From assembly GCA_900546885.1 (NCBI GenBank), contig UREN01000035.1:1-23587 (forward strand): DNA of 23,587 nt, in the 5' to 3' direction. Position 1 is the stretch's first letter. Every line of letters starts with the position of its first letter. Shown here piece after piece: positions 21,188 to 23,587 of this stretch. This stretch comes from an uncultured Oscillospiraceae bacterium (GTDB taxonomy: Bacteria; Bacillota; Clostridia; Oscillospirales; Ruminococcaceae). Made by a program: the position numbers and the translations under genes. Below the pieces are notes generated by a model, which did not search any database, was not told the DNA's origin, and worked only from the letters and a program-made list of their open reading frames with translations.

Positions 21188-22303
21188 TCATGCCGCAGCG
21201 GAGGAGCTTGCCGGGCTGCTGCCCGAGGGGGCCGAAGAGGCCGTTTGGGCGGCCTGCGCCAGGTTCAGCGTGCTTTGCTGCGCTGCCGGCACAAAGGCAA
21301 GGTAGGTTTTGCCGGTGTTCACCCGCAGTGCCTGGCCGTTTTCATCAAACAGTTCCAGCGGGGCCTGTTCGCTTTCCTTCGCCCAGGTGACGGGCATCGA
21401 TTTGCCGCCAAAGCAATACCAGCCCTGCCCGGTGCCAAACAGATAATCCACAGCGCCGGTGTCGTCCGGCTTCTCGCCTGTCTCGCTGAACAGCACCAGC
21501 ACATTTTGGAAGGCAAGCTGCGTTTCGCCGTCCTTGTGCGCCTCGCCATACGCCTCTTTCAGGTAAACGCTGCCCGCCTCGTCATACACCAGGCGCACCG
21601 GGCACTGCTCGGAAAACTGGAACGCCACCTCGGGCGCATCGCCGCCTGCCGGAGTAAAGGGCGCCTTGGCAAAGCGCAGGAAGGGTACATTGCTGCCCTT
21701 GCTTGCGTCCAGGCCCACCGTGCTCATGCCGGTGGAAAGGCCTTCTGCGTTCACATACCAGGAGAATTCGTTGCCGTAATCTCTGCGCTCTGTCATGAAC
21801 ACAAAGCTTTGCGTGCCCACATATTCTCCATCCACGTCCTGATACGTTTTTGCGTTCAGCAGGTTTTCTGCATACACGCTGCCGCCAATGTGCACGCACA
21901 CGGCGTCCACCGCCATGGCAAGCTGCAGGTGCTGGTCCCACAAGGGGCCCACAGGGCCCACCTGCGGCAGGGTTGCGGTGTTGGCATATAGCGCCATCAG
22001 CGCCGTCTGGCCCCCCTGCGTGGCCATCTCTACCAGGGCGTCGGCGCCCGCCAGGCCGCTTTGCGGCCAGCCGGCGCGTTCGGCCCGCACCATCACCGCC
22101 ACGGGGCGCTGGCCCACTGCCATGCCCTCGGCCAGCGGCTGGCCGGTAATCAGGTTATAATCCGGCGCCTCCTCGCCCTCAAAGCCCGGGGCGTTCGCGC
22201 CGGAGGCCGTGGACGGCGCCGCATTCTCTCCGCACGCTGCAAGCCCCAGGCACAGCGCCGCGCAAAGCGCCAGCGCCATGCATTTTTTCATCCAAGCTCT
22301 CAT
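21188..22303 (-). CDS. DUF3048-family (YerB-like) lipoprotein, divergent paralogue
   Basis: The 371-residue secreted lipoprotein has a signal peptide with lipobox LAAC (Cys24), an Ala/Ser-rich linker, and a DUF3048 domain from about residue 48. Visible are LITGQPL, QSGLAGADALVEMATQGGQT, the C-terminal-domain strand LAFQNVLVLFSE and NTGKTYLAFVP near the end. The usual arginine-bearing PVRSxR stretch is replaced by PVGPLWDQ (about 117-124). A Ser/Ala-rich tail follows. The start at ATG 22303 has GAGGAAA about 6 bases upstream; a longer in-frame start is less likely. It lies 36 bp downstream of its paralogue and was probably made by duplication. The role of DUF3048 is unknown beyond being surface-exposed. 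Confidence 0.9.
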   Translation of the reverse strand: MRAWMKKCMALALCAALCLGLAACGENAAPSTASGANAPGFEGEEAPDYNLITGQPLAEGMAVGQRPVAVMVRAERAGWPQSGLAGADALVEMATQGGQTALMALYANTATLPQVGPVGPLWDQHLQLAMAVDAVCVHIGGSVYAENLLNAKTYQDVDGEYVGTQSFVFMTERRDYGNEFSWYVNAEGLSTGMSTVGLDASKGSNVPFLRFAKAPFTPAGGDAPEVAFQFSEQCPVRLVYDEAGSVYLKEAYGEAHKDGETQLAFQNVLVLFSETGEKPDDTGAVDYLFGTGQGWYCFGGKSMPVTWAKESEQAPLELFDENGQALRVNTGKTYLAFVPAAQQSTLNLAQAAQTASSAPSGSSPASSSAAA

Positions 22304-22339
22304 GCTGTTTCCTCGCTGTGTGTGCGCATGCACACAAAA

Positions 22340-23524
22340 TTATTGCGCAGCCGTGCTTTCCGAAACGGTGCTGCCCGCATCTGCCCCGCTGGCAGAGCTG
22401 GCAACCTCGCTCTCATCCGGCTCAAAGGTGAAGCCCTCTGCTTCCTCCAGGTCTACAACGGCAAGGTATGTCTTGCCGGTGTTGAACTGCACTTGCTCTT
22501 CCTCGCCAAAGGCATACAGAATGCGCAGGGCAGAATCCGGCGTGGGCTTCTCCCAGCACACCTTTTCGGCACGGCCGCCGCTGAAATAATAGCCGTAGCC
22601 AGAGCCGTACGTCACTTTCTGCAAATCGTAGCCGGAATCGCCCGGGTCGGGCCACACGTCGAACTCTGTCATGATGACCAGCACATTGTCAAAGGCAAGC
22701 TGCTGGTCGTTGTTGCGGTCTACACTGGGCTCGATGGAACCGCTGGCGTGCGAATACTGGCTCATCATGTATTTGCCGGCAGCCTCATCCCAGTCGAAAT
22801 ATGTTTTATAGCGGTTGGAATGCGTCACCTGAATACGGGCGGCGCTGGGGCCCGTCAACACGCGGGCGGGCTCGTCATAGGGCACAAAATTGAAGAATGT
22901 GCTGTTATAGGTAATTTCTGTGTCTGTGCCAAGCTGTTCAATGGCGCTGGCCAGGTGTTCGGCATTTGTATATGCTTTGTGCTCCGATGCCACATTTCCG
23001 CGGCTCTGGTCCCGGCTAAAGCCGGTGTAATCGAAGTTGACGTCGAAATCTTCGTAATCGTAATTGTTTTTATACTGCGTCTGGATGACGCTTTCGCCGA
23101 TGTGGATATACAGCGGATGGAAGGGGATGATCAGCTGGAAGAACTGGTCGCGGCCAGAGCGCACCGGCGCGATCTGCGGAATCTTCGTATAATCCTGATA
23201 CATCGCCATGAAGCGCGTGATATTGCCCTCCACCTTAATCTCCACCAGAATATCCGCCTCAGACAGGCCGTCCTGCGGGCGGGCGTTCTGATAGGCGCTG
23301 TCAGAGATGTTGTTCACCATCACGCAGGCAAAGCGCTGGTTTGTGGGGTAATCTTCCCCCTGTTTCAGGCCGGTGAGCACCTCCGGCGTATAGGGCTCGG
23401 GCGTGGGGGTAGGCTCGGGTGTGGCTGCGGGCTGCGAAGCAGAGGCAGCCCCATCTGCGCTGCAGCCGGCCAGCAGTGTCAGCGCCAGAGCCAGGGCCAG
23501 AAGGCTGGAAAGAAGCTTCTTCAT
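22340..23524 (-). CDS. DUF3048-family (YerB-like) lipoprotein
   Basis: The 394-residue secreted lipoprotein has lipobox LAGC (Cys21), then a Pro/Thr/Glu-rich linker (about residues 31-44) and a DUF3048 domain. It keeps the family features: RFACVMVNNISDSAYQNARP, QDGLSEADILVEIKVEGNI, the arginine motif PVRSGRDQ (120-127), IHIGESV, LAFDNVLVIMTE and VQFNTGKTYLAVVDLEEA. The tail is Ser/Ala/Glu-rich. The ATG has GAGGAG about 9 bases upstream. It is the first gene of a two-gene minus-strand operon with the divergent paralogue. It probably acts in the cell envelope; no biochemical function is established for the family. Confidence 0.93.
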   Translation of the reverse strand: MKKLLSSLLALALALTLLAGCSADGAASASQPAATPEPTPTPEPYTPEVLTGLKQGEDYPTNQRFACVMVNNISDSAYQNARPQDGLSEADILVEIKVEGNITRFMAMYQDYTKIPQIAPVRSGRDQFFQLIIPFHPLYIHIGESVIQTQYKNNYDYEDFDVNFDYTGFSRDQSRGNVASEHKAYTNAEHLASAIEQLGTDTEITYNSTFFNFVPYDEPARVLTGPSAARIQVTHSNRYKTYFDWDEAAGKYMMSQYSHASGSIEPSVDRNNDQQLAFDNVLVIMTEFDVWPDPGDSGYDLQKVTYGSGYGYYFSGGRAEKVCWEKPTPDSALRILYAFGEEEQVQFNTGKTYLAVVDLEEAEGFTFEPDESEVASSASGADAGSTVSESTAAQ

Positions 23525-23563
23525 GGTTTCGTCTCCTCGGTTTTACGTTGCTTGCCGCCCTGC

Positions 23564-23587
23564 GGCCGCGCGCTGCACCGCGCGGCC
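23564..23587. repeat. GC hairpin at window edge
   Basis: GGCCGCGCG (23564-23572) and CGCGCGGCC (23579-23587) form a perfect 9-bp stem around CTGCAC, cut off by the window end. It may be part of a terminator of the next gene, which is not visible. Confidence 0.4.

Overview
The window looks like chromosomal DNA of a high-GC, gut-type Clostridia bacterium, probably Oscillospiraceae/Ruminococcaceae in the broad sense. This is an inference from family content and base composition: PadR-HAAS operon, tandem DUF3048 lipoproteins, formate-tetrahydrofolate ligase, Gram-positive lipoboxes, strong Shine-Dalgarno sites, and GC-rich genes separated by AT-rich promoters. There is no rRNA, tRNA or CRISPR array.

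Layout. 1-520 is the scar of an integrative conjugative element: the first ~20 codons of an ICE-type sigma factor are joined to pieces of a Tn916-type integrase. 521-837 is a leader/promoter region. 838-2788 carries an MBL-fold hydrolase, a cyclophilin with its own promoter, and a GtrA-like membrane protein. 2891-5370 is a compact envelope-stress-like operon: PadR regulator with a perfect palindromic operator, HAAS/DUF1700 membrane protein, DUF4097-like beta-repeat protein, PspC-domain protein. 5371-5789 holds no supportable gene. 5790-8826 is an aminopeptidase P (M24B) gene overlapping an EutH-like permease gene. A DegV gene (-) and fhs (+) diverge from 9698-9897. An MFS transporter, an ECF-type sigma factor and an OmpR/histidine-kinase pair follow to 16084. 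A LacI-family repressor (-) and a fructokinase (+) diverge over a 259-bp region with several operator-like palindromes. A large alpha/beta hydrolase fused to a polytopic membrane domain follows. 20574-21187 is non-coding and dense with perfect hairpins. Two DUF3048 lipoproteins on the minus strand close the window.

Working together. The clearest units are (i) PadR/HAAS/DUF4097/PspC, probably autoregulated; (ii) LacI repressor plus fructokinase, a small sugar-control unit; (iii) peptidase plus EutH-like permease, translationally coupled; (iv) response regulator plus kinase with overlapping reading frames; (v) the tandem DUF3048 lipoprotein pair.

The most unusual feature is the 514-bp structured non-coding segment at 20650-21163. 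It is bounded by 27-bp inverted arms (25/27) and contains two tandem three-hairpin units and a predicted four-way junction. It could be a MITE-like repeat or a structured RNA; the sequence alone does not decide.
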